Notes: a model not told the origin generated them from the sequence alone. Numbered from the stretch's first letter, positions 1 to 8,891 are shown. The stretch is 64,000 bases of DNA from Pseudomonas sp. N040 (GCF_015637705.1 NZ_JADOBE010000006.1:16420-80419), one strand, 5' to 3'. Numbers and translations: made by a program.

Positions 1-2
1 CA

Positions 3-60
3 CCCGCCCACCCCACGCCACCCTGCGCGGGAAAAAGCACGTTCAACCACTAACGCCGAC
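3..60. repeat. Tail of a GTAGGGTGGG-family repeat, cut by the window edge
   Basis: The segment containing CACCCTGCGCGGGAAAAAGC and the following ACGTTCAACCACTAACGCC is closely matched, in the opposite orientation, by the bases running from about 34653 to 34700, next to the repeat copy at 34685-34760. It therefore looks like one end of the same dispersed element with its non-palindromic tail. The rest of the copy would lie left of the window. No gene is seen in bases 1-136. Confidence 0.4.
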
Positions 61-136
61 AGAGCCATAATCAAGCCCGGCGCAGCCACCTGCGGGTGCC
101 GCGCCATCCGTACCCTCCAGCCGCGAGCAGCCCTGC

Positions 137-769
137 ATGCAGACCCTCAATTACCTGATCGGCATGACCGCCATCGCCGCCTTCGCCATGTCCGGCGTGC
201 TCGCCGTGGCGCGCAAGGACATGGACATCGTCAGCCTGGCCTTCATGGGCGTGGTCACCGCCCTCGGTGGCGGCACCCTGCGCGACCTGCTGCTCAACAC
301 CAGCGTGTTCTGGGTAGTGGATTTCAACTACGTGTGGATCGCCATCGGCGCCTCGCTGCTGGCGTTCTTCCTGGAGAAGTACCTGCGCGACGAGAATGTC
401 TGGGCGGCGATCCTCTACCTGGACGCCTTCGGCATCGCCCTGTTCGGCGTGCAGTCGATCGACAAGGCGCTGCTGCTGGGGTTTTCCGCCCCGGTGGCAC
501 TGGTAATGGCGACCATCACCGGCATCGGCGGCGGGCTGATCCGCGACGTGCTCGGGCAACGCCCGAACCTGCTGCTCAGCCGCGAGATCTATGCCACCAC
601 CATCATCAGCGGCAGCCTGGTCTACCTCGCCCTGCTCGGCCTGAGCGGCAAGACCCTGCTGACCAGCATGGTCGGCGTGGCGTTCACCTTCCTCTTCCGC
701 GCACTGGCGATCTACCGGCACTGGCGCATGCCGAAGTGGCTGACCCTGCGCAGCCATCTGAATGGCTGA
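137..769 (+). CDS. Trimeric intracellular cation (TRIC) channel family membrane protein
   Basis: A 210-residue polytopic inner-membrane protein of the TRIC/UPF0126 family (YicG/YadS-like). The family duplication is visible: GGGTLRD at residues 44-50 and GGGLIRD at 131-137 mark the two three-helix halves, each followed by further hydrophobic segments. Length matches the usual 200-220 residues. Prokaryotic TRIC proteins form homotrimeric K+/Na+-permeable channels; some UPF0126 members have been linked to amino-acid (glycine) uptake, so the substrate here is open. The ATG at 137 gives the first hydrophobic stretch directly; the ribosome site is weak (GAGCAG). It is a single gene, convergent with the next one across a short hairpin. 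Confidence 0.9.
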   Translation: MQTLNYLIGMTAIAAFAMSGVLAVARKDMDIVSLAFMGVVTALGGGTLRDLLLNTSVFWVVDFNYVWIAIGASLLAFFLEKYLRDENVWAAILYLDAFGIALFGVQSIDKALLLGFSAPVALVMATITGIGGGLIRDVLGQRPNLLLSREIYATTIISGSLVYLALLGLSGKTLLTSMVGVAFTFLFRALAIYRHWRMPKWLTLRSHLNG

Positions 770-795
770 CGGCCCGCGTGCGCGCAGGCGGGCCG
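770..795. terminator. Hairpin between convergent genes
   Basis: CGGCCCGC (770-777) pairs perfectly with GCGGGCCG (788-795) across a 10-base loop, directly after the stop codon of the TRIC gene and 18 bases from the end of the oppositely transcribed monooxygenase gene. There is no clear T-run, so it may be a weak bidirectional terminator. Confidence 0.45.
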
Positions 796-812
796 GGCGC
801 GCCCAGGCACAC

Positions 813-1850
813 CTAGGCCAGGCCGGCCAGTTCCCGGGTCAGCTGCGCCGCGCCGATCGCCCGGCAGCCAGTGGCGTTCTGCCCGCACCAGAGCGGTGAA
901 AAATCGCCGCGACCGAGGCTTTCCGCCCGGCTGCGCAGGGTTGCGAGGGCACCCCCGGCCAGCGGGAACTCCGGCGCCAGCGGGTTGAGCGGGCCGAAGT
1001 CGCGCATCAAGCGGTTGACGATGGCGCGCGCCGGGCGACCGGTGAACAGGTTGGTCAGCGCCGTGTGCCCGGCGCCCGGCGCCTGCAGGGCGGCGCGGTG
1101 CACCGCACTGGTCGTGGCTTCCGGACACAGCAGATAGGCACTGCCGACCTGTACCCCGGCGGCCCCCAGGGCCAGGGCCGCGCGCACCCCGGCCGCATCA
1201 GCAATCCCGCCGGCGGCGATCACCGGCACGCTGACCGCCCGCACGATGCGGGGTAGCAAGGCAAAGGTGCCGGCCTGTTCGGTCAGGTCCGCCGAAAGGA
1301 AATGCCCGCGATGGCCACCGGCTTCCAGGCCCTGGGCGATGATCGCGTCAACCCCCTGTGCCTGCAGCCACACGGCTTCGGCCACCGTGGTCGCCGAGGC
1401 GATGACCTTGCTGCCCCAACTGCGTACCTGTGCCAGCAGCGCCGGAGCCGGCAGGCCGAAGTGGAAGCTCAGCAGCGCCGGGCGGAACTCCGCCAGCAGC
1501 GCAGCCGCCGCGGCGCTGAATGGCGCGCGCCCGGCAGCCGCGGGAATCTGTGCCGGGTCCAGGCCCAGCTCGGCGTAATACGGCGCCAGCGCGGTTCGCC
1601 AGGCGGCCTCGCGCGCGGCATCCGGCGGCGGCGGGGTATGGCAGAAGAAATTGACGTTGACCGGGCGCTGCGTCTGCGCCTTGAGCGCCACCAGTTCGTC
1701 GCGCAGCGCGTCCAGGCCGAGCAGGGCCGCCGGCAGCGAGCCGAGCCCGCCGGCGTTGCTCACCGCCGCCGCCAGCCGATGGTCCTGCACCCCCGCCATC
1801 GGCGCCTGGATGACCGGCAGTTCAATCCCCAGCAATTGCTGCAACGTCAT
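813..1850 (-). CDS. Nitronate monooxygenase-like FMN protein
   Basis: A 345-residue TIM-barrel flavoprotein of the nitronate monooxygenase/2-nitropropane dioxygenase family, which oxidises alkyl nitronates with FMN and oxygen; many members have other roles, including NADH:quinone reduction. Visible signatures are PVIQAPMAG near residue 12, EAGGHRG at 176-182 (a family hallmark around the catalytic histidine), IAAGGI at 211-216 and GVQVGSAYL at 232-240 for phosphate binding. The frame is open for 12 more codons upstream, but the ATG at 1850 is preferred because it is preceded by GAGG and gives the standard N-terminus. It lies downstream of the YeeN-like gene on the same strand with a 57-base gap, so they may be co-transcribed. 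Confidence 0.88.
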   Translation of the reverse strand: MTLQQLLGIELPVIQAPMAGVQDHRLAAAVSNAGGLGSLPAALLGLDALRDELVALKAQTQRPVNVNFFCHTPPPPDAAREAAWRTALAPYYAELGLDPAQIPAAAGRAPFSAAAAALLAEFRPALLSFHFGLPAPALLAQVRSWGSKVIASATTVAEAVWLQAQGVDAIIAQGLEAGGHRGHFLSADLTEQAGTFALLPRIVRAVSVPVIAAGGIADAAGVRAALALGAAGVQVGSAYLLCPEATTSAVHRAALQAPGAGHTALTNLFTGRPARAIVNRLMRDFGPLNPLAPEFPLAGGALATLRSRAESLGRGDFSPLWCGQNATGCRAIGAAQLTRELAGLA

Positions 1851-1907
1851 CGGTGGCACCTCGGAACGAAGGGTGGTGGCCGGCACAGCGGCCCGCCGCG
1901 CGCGGTC

Positions 1908-2609
1908 CTACTCGGCCAGGCCTACGTACATGTTCTGCACATCGTCGTGCGCGTCGATGGCGGCGAGGAAGGCCTCGACCTCTTCCAGTTCGGCGCCACT
2001 GAGGCTCACCGGGTTCTTCGAGCGGTAGCCCAGCTCCGCCGAATTCACGCTGAAGCCGAAGGCCGGCAAGGCGCGGCACACCGCGTCGAGGTCAGCCGGG
2101 TCGGTAAGGAACAGGGTCGCGCCCTCCTCGCCCGGCTCGAAATCCTGCGCGCCGGCTTCGATGGCGGCCAGCTCAGGATCGGCATCGGCGCTGGTCGGCG
2201 AAGCCTCGATCATGCCCAGGTGATCGAAATCCCAGGCCACCGAACCGGAGGCGCCAAGCTGGCCCTTGCGGAACAGCACGCGGATTTCCGCCACGGTGCG
2301 CTTGATGTTGTCGGTCAGGCACTCGACGATCAGCGGTACCTGGTGCGGGGCGAAGCCTTCATACATCAGGCGCTCGTAGTGCACCGCGTCACCGAGCAGG
2401 CCGGCGCCCTTCTTGATCGCCCGTTCCAGGGTCTCCTTGGGCATCGAGGCCTTCTTCGCCTGCTCCACCACCAGGCGCAGGCGCGGGTTCATGTCCACGT
2501 CAGCGCCGGCGCGCGCGGCGATGGCGATCTCCTTGGCCAGCTTGCCGAAAATCTTGCCGCGGGCATTGGCTGCCGCTTCTTTACCTTTGACCTTCCACTG
2601 TGCGCCCAT
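1908..2609 (-). CDS. YebC/PmpR family regulator, YeeN-like paralogue
   Basis: A 233-residue member of the YebC/TACO1 family. The N-terminus [19 protein letters not shown] corresponds to the conserved basic start of the family, and the [13 protein letters not shown] segment near residue 55 is characteristic. The acidic C-terminal domain carries two [22 protein letters not shown] stretches. YebC proteins act as DNA-binding regulators and, in some cases, as ribosome-associated factors that relieve stalling at proline runs. The GAQWK variant and length resemble E. coli YeeN rather than YebC/PmpR, so the ruvC-linked YebC is probably encoded elsewhere. The start at 2609 is chosen by homology; the open frame runs further upstream into the repeat element. 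Confidence 0.88.
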   Translation of the reverse strand: MGAQWKVKGKEAAANARGKIFGKLAKEIAIAARAGADVDMNPRLRLVVEQAKKASMPKETLERAIKKGAGLLGDAVHYERLMYEGFAPHQVPLIVECLTDNIKRTVAEIRVLFRKGQLGASGSVAWDFDHLGMIEASPTSADADPELAAIEAGAQDFEPGEEGATLFLTDPADLDAVCRALPAFGFSVNSAELGYRSKNPVSLSGAELEEVEAFLAAIDAHDDVQNMYVGLAE

Positions 2610-2683
2610 GGCTGCTCTCTTGGTTCCAATTGAAAAAATGACCGGCCGGCCGTCACCGGCGCGGAGCGTTAAACCCCGCCATG

Positions 2684-2846
2684 TTAACAGGCCGTTGAAA
2701 AATGTTGGCGAGGCAGCCGAGACAAGGCGAAAGCAGGCGAGAAAGCGCAGTTTACGAGTGGTAAATGAGCATTCCGAGCCTGTTTTCAACGCCCCCTTTC
2801 TTTAATCAAGAGGGGCAACGTAGGTAGTTTTTCAACGGCCTGTTAA
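2684..2846. repeat. MITE-like element with 19-bp perfect terminal inverted repeats
   Basis: The left end TTAACAGGCCGTTGAAAAA (2684-2702) and right end TTTTTCAACGGCCTGTTAA (2828-2846) are perfect inverted repeats of 19 bases bounding 163 bases with no plausible gene. It sits in the divergent space between the yeeN-like gene and the TAXI gene. The inside holds a GAGGCAGCCGAGACAAGGCG segment and a run near GAGCCTGTTTTCAACG that partly repeats the end sequence. A small non-autonomous transposable element is the simplest reading. No clear target-site duplication is visible, so the mobilising transposase family cannot be named. Confidence 0.6.
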
Positions 2847-2912
2847 TGCCTTCGACAGCTTCCGGGCCAACTGACTATTCTTGCAGAACCACCGACCACT
2901 CCGGAATAGCCC

Positions 2913-4244
2913 ATGCCGCGCCTGCTCAACGACCTGAAGATCATGCTCCTGGCCAATGCCTGGATCATTCCGGTACTCGGCGCGCTGGTGGGGGCGGTGT
3001 TCTTCTTCGTCGCGCCACCGCCACCGATGACGGCCACCCTGGCCACCGGCCAGGCCGGCAGCGCCTATGCCGAGTTTGGCGAAAAATTGCGCGCGGTGCT
3101 GGCCCGGCAGGGCTTCGAGCTGACCCTGGTGAACAGCGGCGGCTCGCGTGACAACCTGCAGCGCCTGCTCAACGAAGACAGCGGCATCAGCCTGGCGATG
3201 GTGCAGAGCGGGCTGGAACGCCAGCTCGATGCCAACCAGCGCGAACGCCTGCTGAGCCTTGGCGCGCTGTATCAGGAACCGCTGTGGCTGTTCCACCAGA
3301 AGCACCTCAACGTCGACCGCATCGCCGACCTGCGGCAGCTGCGCGTCGGCCTGGGCGGCCGCAACAGCGGCACCGCGGAAGTCAGCGAAGCGATCATGCA
3401 GGCCAACCAGATCGCCCCCGCCGACTATCCTCCGGGCTGGCAGTCGCTCGGCGGCAGCACGGCGGCCCAGGCACTGCTCAAGGGCGAACTCGACGCGGCC
3501 TTCTTCATCGCCACGCCGGACAGCCCGCTGGTGCAGCAGCTGGCGCTCAGCCCGGCACTGCGCCTGGGCAGTTTCACCCGCACCGCTGCCTATGAAGCGC
3601 GCCTCCCGTTCCTGCGCCATGTCGCGGTCGGTGAAGGCCTGCTCAACCTGGCGCAGAACAGCCCCGACCGCGACATCCTCACGCTGGCGCCGGTGGCCAC
3701 CCTGGTCAGCAACGAGCAGTTCCACCCGGCGCTGGTACCGCTGCTCCTGCAGGCCGTGCGCGAGGTCATGCAGGAGGGCAGCCTGCTCGATGCGCCCGGC
3801 GCCTATCCGAGCGCCGAACCGACCACCTTCAGCCTGTCGCCGGATGCGGCGCATTACTACGCCAAGGGTTTGCCGCTGCTGCAGCGTTACCTGCCGTTTC
3901 GCATCGCCTCGCTGGCCGACCGCTACATCATCCTGCTGATCCCGCTGCTGGTGGTGCTGATCCCGCTGTTCAAGGCGGTCGGCCCGCTGTACCGCTGGCG
4001 CATCCGCGCGCGCATCTACCGCTGGTACAAGCACCTGCGCGAGATCGACCGGCAGCTCAACGCCGGCACCCTGCCCGAGCGCCTGGATGCGGAAATCCTC
4101 AAGCTGGAGCAGCTCGAGGATGAACTGGCCAAGGTCGACGTACCGCTGTCCTACTCCAACGAGCTGTACGAACTGCACGTGCACCTGCGCTACGTGGTCG
4201 AACGTCTACGGGCCTTGCAGCAGCGCCAGGGGCTGAACGGCTGA
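2913..4244 (+). CDS. TAXI family TRAP transporter solute-binding protein, membrane-anchored at both ends
   Basis: A 443-residue periplasmic binding protein of the TAXI (TRAP-associated extracytoplasmic immunogenic) family. One N-terminal hydrophobic segment (about residues 12-35) is followed by the typical ATGQAGSAYAEFGEKL start of the binding fold. A second membrane helix lies at about 338-360 (YIILLIPLLVVLIPLF), followed by a roughly 80-residue cytoplasmic tail rich in charged helices. Soluble TAXI proteins are about 320 residues, so the C-terminal helix and tail are an extension. No TRAP permease genes are adjacent, so the protein may work with a distant permease or as a sensor. Start chosen at the first ATG before the hydrophobic segment. 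Confidence 0.85.
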   Translation: MPRLLNDLKIMLLANAWIIPVLGALVGAVFFFVAPPPPMTATLATGQAGSAYAEFGEKLRAVLARQGFELTLVNSGGSRDNLQRLLNEDSGISLAMVQSGLERQLDANQRERLLSLGALYQEPLWLFHQKHLNVDRIADLRQLRVGLGGRNSGTAEVSEAIMQANQIAPADYPPGWQSLGGSTAAQALLKGELDAAFFIATPDSPLVQQLALSPALRLGSFTRTAAYEARLPFLRHVAVGEGLLNLAQNSPDRDILTLAPVATLVSNEQFHPALVPLLLQAVREVMQEGSLLDAPGAYPSAEPTTFSLSPDAAHYYAKGLPLLQRYLPFRIASLADRYIILLIPLLVVLIPLFKAVGPLYRWRIRARIYRWYKHLREIDRQLNAGTLPERLDAEILKLEQLEDELAKVDVPLSYSNELYELHVHLRYVVERLRALQQRQGLNG

Positions 4245-4262
4245 ACGGTCACGCGCAGCAAT

Positions 4263-4349
4263 TGCAGGAGCGCCGCCCCCGGCGCGAGCTGTTGCTTTGG
4301 CCTGGCGGCGCGAAGCCGGCTCCATCGCGGCGAGGGCGCCGCTCCTACA
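4263..4349. repeat. REP-like palindrome, GCAGGAGCGCC type
   Basis: TGCAGGAGCGCCGCCCCCGG near 4263 is complementary to the GCGGCGAGGGCGCCGCTCC arm ending at 4349, with a central spacer. It belongs to the same family as the units at 31797, 36995, 37105 and the degenerate ones around the AbiE genes. It fills most of the gap between the TAXI and yejK genes. Confidence 0.7.
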
Positions 4350-4424
4350 GACCCGCGCCAACACAGGCAGTCGTGCCGCAGCCTGTTAAACTGCCGCTCC
4401 CGATGACCCGATGACCGAAACCCC

Positions 4425-5432
4425 ATGCCGATCCGCCACTGCATCGTCCACCTGATCGACAAGAAACCCGACGGCACCCCCGCCGTGCTGCACGCCCGCG
4501 CCACCGAACTGGGCAACAGCGCAGCCATGGAAAACCTCCTGGCCGACCTCAACGAAAGCTACAACGCCAAGCAGGGCAAAGCCTGGGGCTTCTTCCACGC
4601 GGAATCCGGGGCCTACCCGTTCAGCGGCTGGCTCAAGCTGTACCTGGAAGACAGCGAAGACTTCACCACCTTCAGCCGCAAGGCCGTCGAGCAGCTGAAG
4701 AAGCTGATGGAGGAGTCCAACCTGTCGGTTGGCGGCCACGTGCTGCTGGCGCACTACCAGCAGGGCATGACCGACTACCTGGCGATCGCCCTGCTGCACC
4801 ACAGCGAAGGCGTGACCGTCACCGAGGCGCTGGATGTGGAACCGGCGCGGCACCTCGACCTGTCGCAGCTGCACCTGGCGGCGCGCATCAACCTCTCCGA
4901 ATGGCGCAACAACGCGAATTCGAAGCAGTACATTTCTTTCATCAAGGGCAAGAACGGCAAGAAGGTCTCGGAGTACTTCCGCGACTTCATCGGCTGCCAG
5001 GAAGGCGTGGATTCGCCCGGCGAGACCCGCACCCTGCTCAAGGCCTTCAGCGACTTCGTCGAAAGCGAAGACCTCGGCGAAGACCAGGCCCGCGAGAAGA
5101 CCGACGTGCTGGTCGACTACGCCAGCAGCCAGGCGCGCATCGGTGAGCCGATGACCCTGCGCGAACTCTCCGGGCTGATCGACGAAGAGCGCCCGCAAGC
5201 CTTCTTTGATCACATCCGCAACAAGGACTACGGCCTGTCGCCGGAGATTCCGGCGGACAAGCGCACCCTCAGCCAGTTCCGTCGCTTCACCGGGCGCGGC
5301 GAGGGCCTGTCGATCAGCTTCGACGCGCACCTGCTCGGCTCGAAGATCGAGTACGACGAAAGCCGCGACCTGCTGATCATCCGCCAGCTGCCGACCCAGC
5401 TGCGCGACCAGCTCAAGCGCAGGAAAGACTGA
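4425..5432 (+). CDS. yejK: Nucleoid-associated protein YejK/NdpA
   Basis: A 335-residue cytoplasmic nucleoid-associated protein of the YejK/NdpA (37-kDa nucleoid-associated) family, matching the usual length. The N-terminus ([17 protein letters not shown]), the central [20 protein letters not shown] segment near residue 170 and the C-terminal [16 protein letters not shown] segment are family landmarks. Members bind DNA and have been reported to interact with topoisomerases. The stop codon overlaps the start of the PPK2-family gene by one base (TGATG), so the two are translationally coupled. Confidence 0.95.
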   Translation: MPIRHCIVHLIDKKPDGTPAVLHARATELGNSAAMENLLADLNESYNAKQGKAWGFFHAESGAYPFSGWLKLYLEDSEDFTTFSRKAVEQLKKLMEESNLSVGGHVLLAHYQQGMTDYLAIALLHHSEGVTVTEALDVEPARHLDLSQLHLAARINLSEWRNNANSKQYISFIKGKNGKKVSEYFRDFIGCQEGVDSPGETRTLLKAFSDFVESEDLGEDQAREKTDVLVDYASSQARIGEPMTLRELSGLIDEERPQAFFDHIRNKDYGLSPEIPADKRTLSQFRRFTGRGEGLSISFDAHLLGSKIEYDESRDLLIIRQLPTQLRDQLKRRKD

Positions 5433-6253
5433 TGCTCGAGCGCCTGGCCGACACCCTGCTCGACAGCTGCCGCTGCGATCCGGATGCGCCGCTGGGCGGC
5501 GATCCGGCACGCACGCTGGGGCTGGACAAGGCCAGCAGCAAGGCGCAGTTCGACACCCTCAAGCAATACCTCGACGAACAGCAGCAACTGCTCTGGGCCA
5601 ACCGCGCACCCGCCGTGCTGCTGTGGCTGCAAGGCCCCGACTGTGCCGGCAAGGACGGCGTGATCCGCCACCTGTTTCGCGGCATCAATCCGCAAGGGGT
5701 GACGGTGTGCAATTTCCAGCAACCGACACTCGCCGAGCGCAGCGAAGACTTCCTCGCCCGCTATCGCCGGCGTCTGCCGGCCGGCGGGCGCATCGGCATT
5801 TTCAACCGCACGCCCTATGAAGGCGTGGTCAGCGACCTGCACGACGGCTTTATTCAGCCCGGGGATGTTGCCGGCCGGCTGCAACAGATCGCCCGCTTCG
5901 AGGACGAGATCCGCGCCAGCGGCATCCACCTGCTCAAGGTCTACCTGCAGATCTCCAAGGCCGAGCAGAAGGCGCGCCTGCAGCAGCGCCTGCTGGCCCC
6001 GCGCAAGCAATGGAAGCTCAGCGCCGGCGACCTGCCGGCGCACCGCCAGTTCACCCAACTGCAGGCCGAATGGGCCGAAGTGCTGCGCCACAGTCAGCGT
6101 GACAGCGCCCCCTGGTACGTGCTGCCGGCCGACCACAAGTGGCTGCGCAACCTGCTGCTCGCCAGCCTGGTCGCTCGCCAGCTCGACAGCCTGCAGCTGC
6201 ACTGGCCGCAGCCGCCGCTGCCGTTCAGCCTGGAAGAGCTGGAAGGAAGCTGA
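5432..6253 (+). CDS. PPK2-family polyphosphate:nucleotide phosphotransferase
   Basis: A 273-residue P-loop kinase of the polyphosphate kinase 2 family. Walker A is GPDCAGKDG at residues 68-76 and the Walker B region reads IGIFNRTPYE at 121-130. The Asn in FNR, in place of the FDR of class I enzymes, and the short length resemble class III or stand-alone PPK2 proteins that use polyphosphate to phosphorylate AMP or ADP. Which nucleotide is used cannot be read from the sequence. The coupling to yejK (1-base overlap) indicates an operon. The next gene is 189 bases away in AT-richer DNA. Confidence 0.85.
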   Translation: MLERLADTLLDSCRCDPDAPLGGDPARTLGLDKASSKAQFDTLKQYLDEQQQLLWANRAPAVLLWLQGPDCAGKDGVIRHLFRGINPQGVTVCNFQQPTLAERSEDFLARYRRRLPAGGRIGIFNRTPYEGVVSDLHDGFIQPGDVAGRLQQIARFEDEIRASGIHLLKVYLQISKAEQKARLQQRLLAPRKQWKLSAGDLPAHRQFTQLQAEWAEVLRHSQRDSAPWYVLPADHKWLRNLLLASLVARQLDSLQLHWPQPPLPFSLEELEGS

Positions 6254-6442
6254 ACTGCAGGCTTGGATTGATTTCATGGGGAAGATTGGCTGTACACCGC
6301 CATTAGTGGATGGTGGACTCCACGCCTATGATTCCGTGTTGCGCCCGAAAATCATGTCGTTTTTTTCTGGTCACCAAGGTCGTATAAAAACAGTTAGGCT
6401 TCACAGGACCACCCCGCATGCTTCATCACCGAGGAGTCCATC

Positions 6443-7225
6443 GTGCCCACTCTTGAGAACCGCAACGTCCGAATTCACTATGAAGTACACGGGACCGGAC
6501 ACCCGGTAGTTCTTCTCCACGGAGGCACCGTCAGTTTCAAACACAACTATGCGGATTTTGGTTGGATCGAGTCCCTCAATGAAGCTGGCCTACAAGTGAT
6601 TGGCCTCGACTTCCGCGGACATGGCAAAAGTGCCAAGCCCCATGAAATCGAGTCGTATGGCGTGGCCAATCTGGCCAGCGATGTCCTCGCCGTCCTTGAC
6701 CAACTGTCGCTGGCGCGCGTATCGATTGTTGCCTACTCAATTGGAACGGCGGTTGCACTGCACTTGCTGCAAGTAGCACCCGAGCGATTTGACAGAGCCG
6801 CACTGGTCGCCACCGGGGATGGACTAATCGGGCATCCGCCTTACATTTTCGACAGCATTCTTCCGGCCTTGAAACAAGTACTCGATAGGGACGAGTATCC
6901 GCGCGACCTTCCAAAGCATCTGGCGACTTATTGGAACTTTGTCGCTGCAACGGGTGGCGACAAGCAGGCGTTGCGTGCGCTTGCGCAGGCAAGCTATCCA
7001 GCACTATCAACGACAGATGCTGCCGCTATCACTGTCCCGACACTTGTGATCAGTGGACAGAGCGACATGGTTCTTGGTCGCGGCTCACTCCTCGCAGCGG
7101 CTCTCGGTCAAGGGGAGTACCTCGAAGTTCCGGGCGCAGATCATTTTTCGCTCGCCGAGGATGCCAGCGTCAAAGCGGCCGTTTCTCACTTCATGAAACC
7201 CGCCATCGGCGAGCAGCGACAGTGA
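6443..7225 (+). CDS. Alpha/beta hydrolase
   Basis: A 260-residue alpha/beta hydrolase. The oxyanion region is VVLLHGG at residues 22-28, the nucleophile elbow is AYSIG with Ser99 (Ala replaces the usual first Gly), the acid is probably Asp208 and the histidine His234 in GADHFSL. It starts at GTG 6443, supported by GAGGAG six bases upstream; the protein begins right at the first beta strand. Base composition is lower in GC than the flanking genes, hinting at acquisition. Substrate unknown; the closest functional labels would be esterase or 3-oxoadipate enol-lactonase-like hydrolase, neither of which can be confirmed. Confidence 0.8.
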   Translation: MPTLENRNVRIHYEVHGTGHPVVLLHGGTVSFKHNYADFGWIESLNEAGLQVIGLDFRGHGKSAKPHEIESYGVANLASDVLAVLDQLSLARVSIVAYSIGTAVALHLLQVAPERFDRAALVATGDGLIGHPPYIFDSILPALKQVLDRDEYPRDLPKHLATYWNFVAATGGDKQALRALAQASYPALSTTDAAAITVPTLVISGQSDMVLGRGSLLAAALGQGEYLEVPGADHFSLAEDASVKAAVSHFMKPAIGEQRQ

Positions 7226-7241
7226 CGACTGACCGATTAAA

Positions 7242-7285
7242 GGATTAAAGGGGCCGGCGGTAATTCAGGCCGCCCCCTTTAATCC
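7242..7285 (+). terminator. Probable Rho-independent terminator after the hydrolase gene
   Basis: GGATTAAAGGGG (from 7242) pairs with CCCCTTTAATCC (ending 7285), and the inner GGCGG/CCGCC extends the stem. It lies 16 bases past the stop codon and is the clearest terminator-like hairpin in this part of the window. Confidence 0.7.
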
Positions 7286-7565
7286 AATCTACTTGCCTGA
7301 CTGAGCCACTGGCTCAGGAATAGCCTGCAGCCCGTAGGGTGGGCAACGTTTACTTGCCCACCTGCTGCGACAGGGTCGCTGCGGGTTGTAATAAGCCTTC
7401 GCCAGCTAAAGGTTTTTAGCCCGTCCATCGGCATAGAACCCCTCCGCGATTAAACTTCCGTCTATCCACAGCTAACTTTGCCCACAGCGAAACTGACGTC
7501 GATACCTGACTGCGCGTGGTCGGCGAATTCCTTACCGAACTGGCTGACTGAAACGGAGCCCGAGA
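7286..7565. other. Gene-free interval
   Basis: Holds a short truncated copy of the GTAGGGTGGG palindrome (about 7337-7363, GTAGGGTGGGCAA against TTGCCCACC) and otherwise no recognisable gene. A promoter for the flavin reductase is expected in the last 100 bases but no consensus stands out. ACGGAGCCC precedes the flavin reductase ATG and can serve as its ribosome site. Confidence 0.5.
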
Positions 7566-8147
7566 ATGAATCATCTGCACGACGTAGAACTGGCCAAGGC
7601 CTACCGCCTGCTTAATCACGGGCCGGTCTCACTGGTCACCTTCGAACACGCGGGAGCCGGCAATGTGATGGCGGCTTCCTGGGTGATGCCGCTGGATTTC
7701 GAGCCACCCAAGCTGCTGCTGGTGCTTGATCGCAACACTTACAGCCGTGACTTGCTGGAGGGTTCGGGCGCCTTCGTGATCAATCTGCCGGCACGCCAGC
7801 AGGCGGAGCTGACACTGGCCGTGGGCAATTGCACCGGGCGGGGGCAGGACAAGTTCGCCCAGTTCGGCATCACGCCGCAGCGGGCGAAAGTCGTGACGGC
7901 GCCGATCGTGCCGGACTGTCTGGCCTATCTGGAATGCCGGGTGATCGACGAGCCGGGCGTGCAGCAGCGACATGACCTGTTCGTAGCCGAAGTAGTTGCC
8001 GCCTACGCCGATGCGCGTGCTTTCTCCAATGGCCGCTGGCATTTCCCCGACGATGATCTGCGCACCCTGCATTACTCAGCGGGCGGCACCTTCTACCCGA
8101 CCGGCAACCCGTTCAAGGTGACCATGCCGGAAGGCTTTGATGAATGA
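7566..8147 (+). CDS. Flavin reductase family protein (FMN-binding split barrel)
   Basis: A 193-residue flavin-reductase-like protein (DIM6/NTAB, HpaC-related fold). Typical features are NVMAASWVMPLDFEPPKLLL near residues 34-53, where NAD(P)H-flavin reductases have their flavin-contacting strand, and RDLLEGSGAFVINLP at about 61-75. Such proteins often supply reduced flavin to two-component monooxygenases or are themselves flavoproteins of unknown role. Its neighbour is a TetR repressor, and the FAD monooxygenase at 9191 is a one-component type, so a direct partnership is not required. Confidence 0.85.
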   Translation: MNHLHDVELAKAYRLLNHGPVSLVTFEHAGAGNVMAASWVMPLDFEPPKLLLVLDRNTYSRDLLEGSGAFVINLPARQQAELTLAVGNCTGRGQDKFAQFGITPQRAKVVTAPIVPDCLAYLECRVIDEPGVQQRHDLFVAEVVAAYADARAFSNGRWHFPDDDLRTLHYSAGGTFYPTGNPFKVTMPEGFDE

Positions 8148-8171
8148 GAGGGGCTGCCGGATGACGCGGCG

Positions 8172-8891
8172 CTAATCTGATCTAGCAGTTTTCGGCGGGC
8201 GACCACGACGGCGAACCGGTGTTGCTTCGACCAATGCTTTGGCTTCGGGCAGCGGCAGGAAAGCAAAGTACCGCGCGGCCTCGGCCGGGACGCCCAATGC
8301 GCGCAAGGTCATCTCCGCCGTCTTGCTGGCCCGGTCCGGTGCGGCGCGGCCTTCCACCACGCTGCGCAAACCGCCCAGGGTGATGGAGATGAACAGCTCC
8401 AGGGCCACCTGCTCGTCGCTGTAGCTGAAGGCCCCCTGGCGCAAGCCGGCCTGCAGGTCGGCGCGCAGGAACTCGATGGCGGCCGAGCGCATGCCCTCAT
8501 CGAAATGCATGACCCGCACGATGGCCGCCGCCCAGTCCGGATCGACGAAGGCGCGTTCGATCAGCATGCGCATGGCGATGGCCACCCGCTGCGGTGCAGG
8601 CTCGATGCCGGTCATGGTGGCGTCGATCAGGCTGGAAAACTGTTCGATCAGCGCCACGCCGACCGCCGACAGGACTTCCTCGCGGGTGGTGAAGTAGTTG
8701 TACACGGTGCCGTTGGACACCTCGGCCTCGGCCGCCAGCTCGTTCAGCGCCAGCTCACCGACGCCCTTGTGCGCATAAATGCGCAGGGCCGCCTCGATCA
8801 GTGCCTGCCGCGTGCGCGCACGTTTCTTGTGGCCACGGGTCAGCGGCTGGTCTGCGGAATCATGCGCGGGTGCCGCGGTTACGGAGTTCAT
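8172..8891 (-). CDS. TetR family transcriptional regulator with basic C-terminal tail
   Basis: A 239-residue TetR/AcrR-type regulator. The helix-turn-helix is at about residues 45-68 (ALNELAAEAEVSNGTVYNYF), after a 20-residue N-terminal extension and a basic helix. The C-terminal ligand domain is family-typical in size but ends with RRRGRPPKTARSD (227-239), which contains the GRP core of an AT-hook. A perfect 14-bp palindrome lies 48 bases upstream of the start and is a likely autoregulatory operator; the same core occurs in the divergent promoter at 10.86 kb. It most likely represses the neighbouring catabolic genes until an aromatic or CoA-ester inducer binds. Confidence 0.88.
   Translation of the reverse strand: MNSVTAAPAHDSADQPLTRGHKKRARTRQALIEAALRIYAHKGVGELALNELAAEAEVSNGTVYNYFTTREEVLSAVGVALIEQFSSLIDATMTGIEPAPQRVAIAMRMLIERAFVDPDWAAAIVRVMHFDEGMRSAAIEFLRADLQAGLRQGAFSYSDEQVALELFISITLGGLRSVVEGRAAPDRASKTAEMTLRALGVPAEAARYFAFLPLPEAKALVEATPVRRRGRPPKTARSD

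Noticed and set aside
2832..4184. A 450-residue minus-strand frame opposite the TAXI gene
   Set aside because: It is an antisense shadow, overlapping the MITE-like right end and a well-supported gene.
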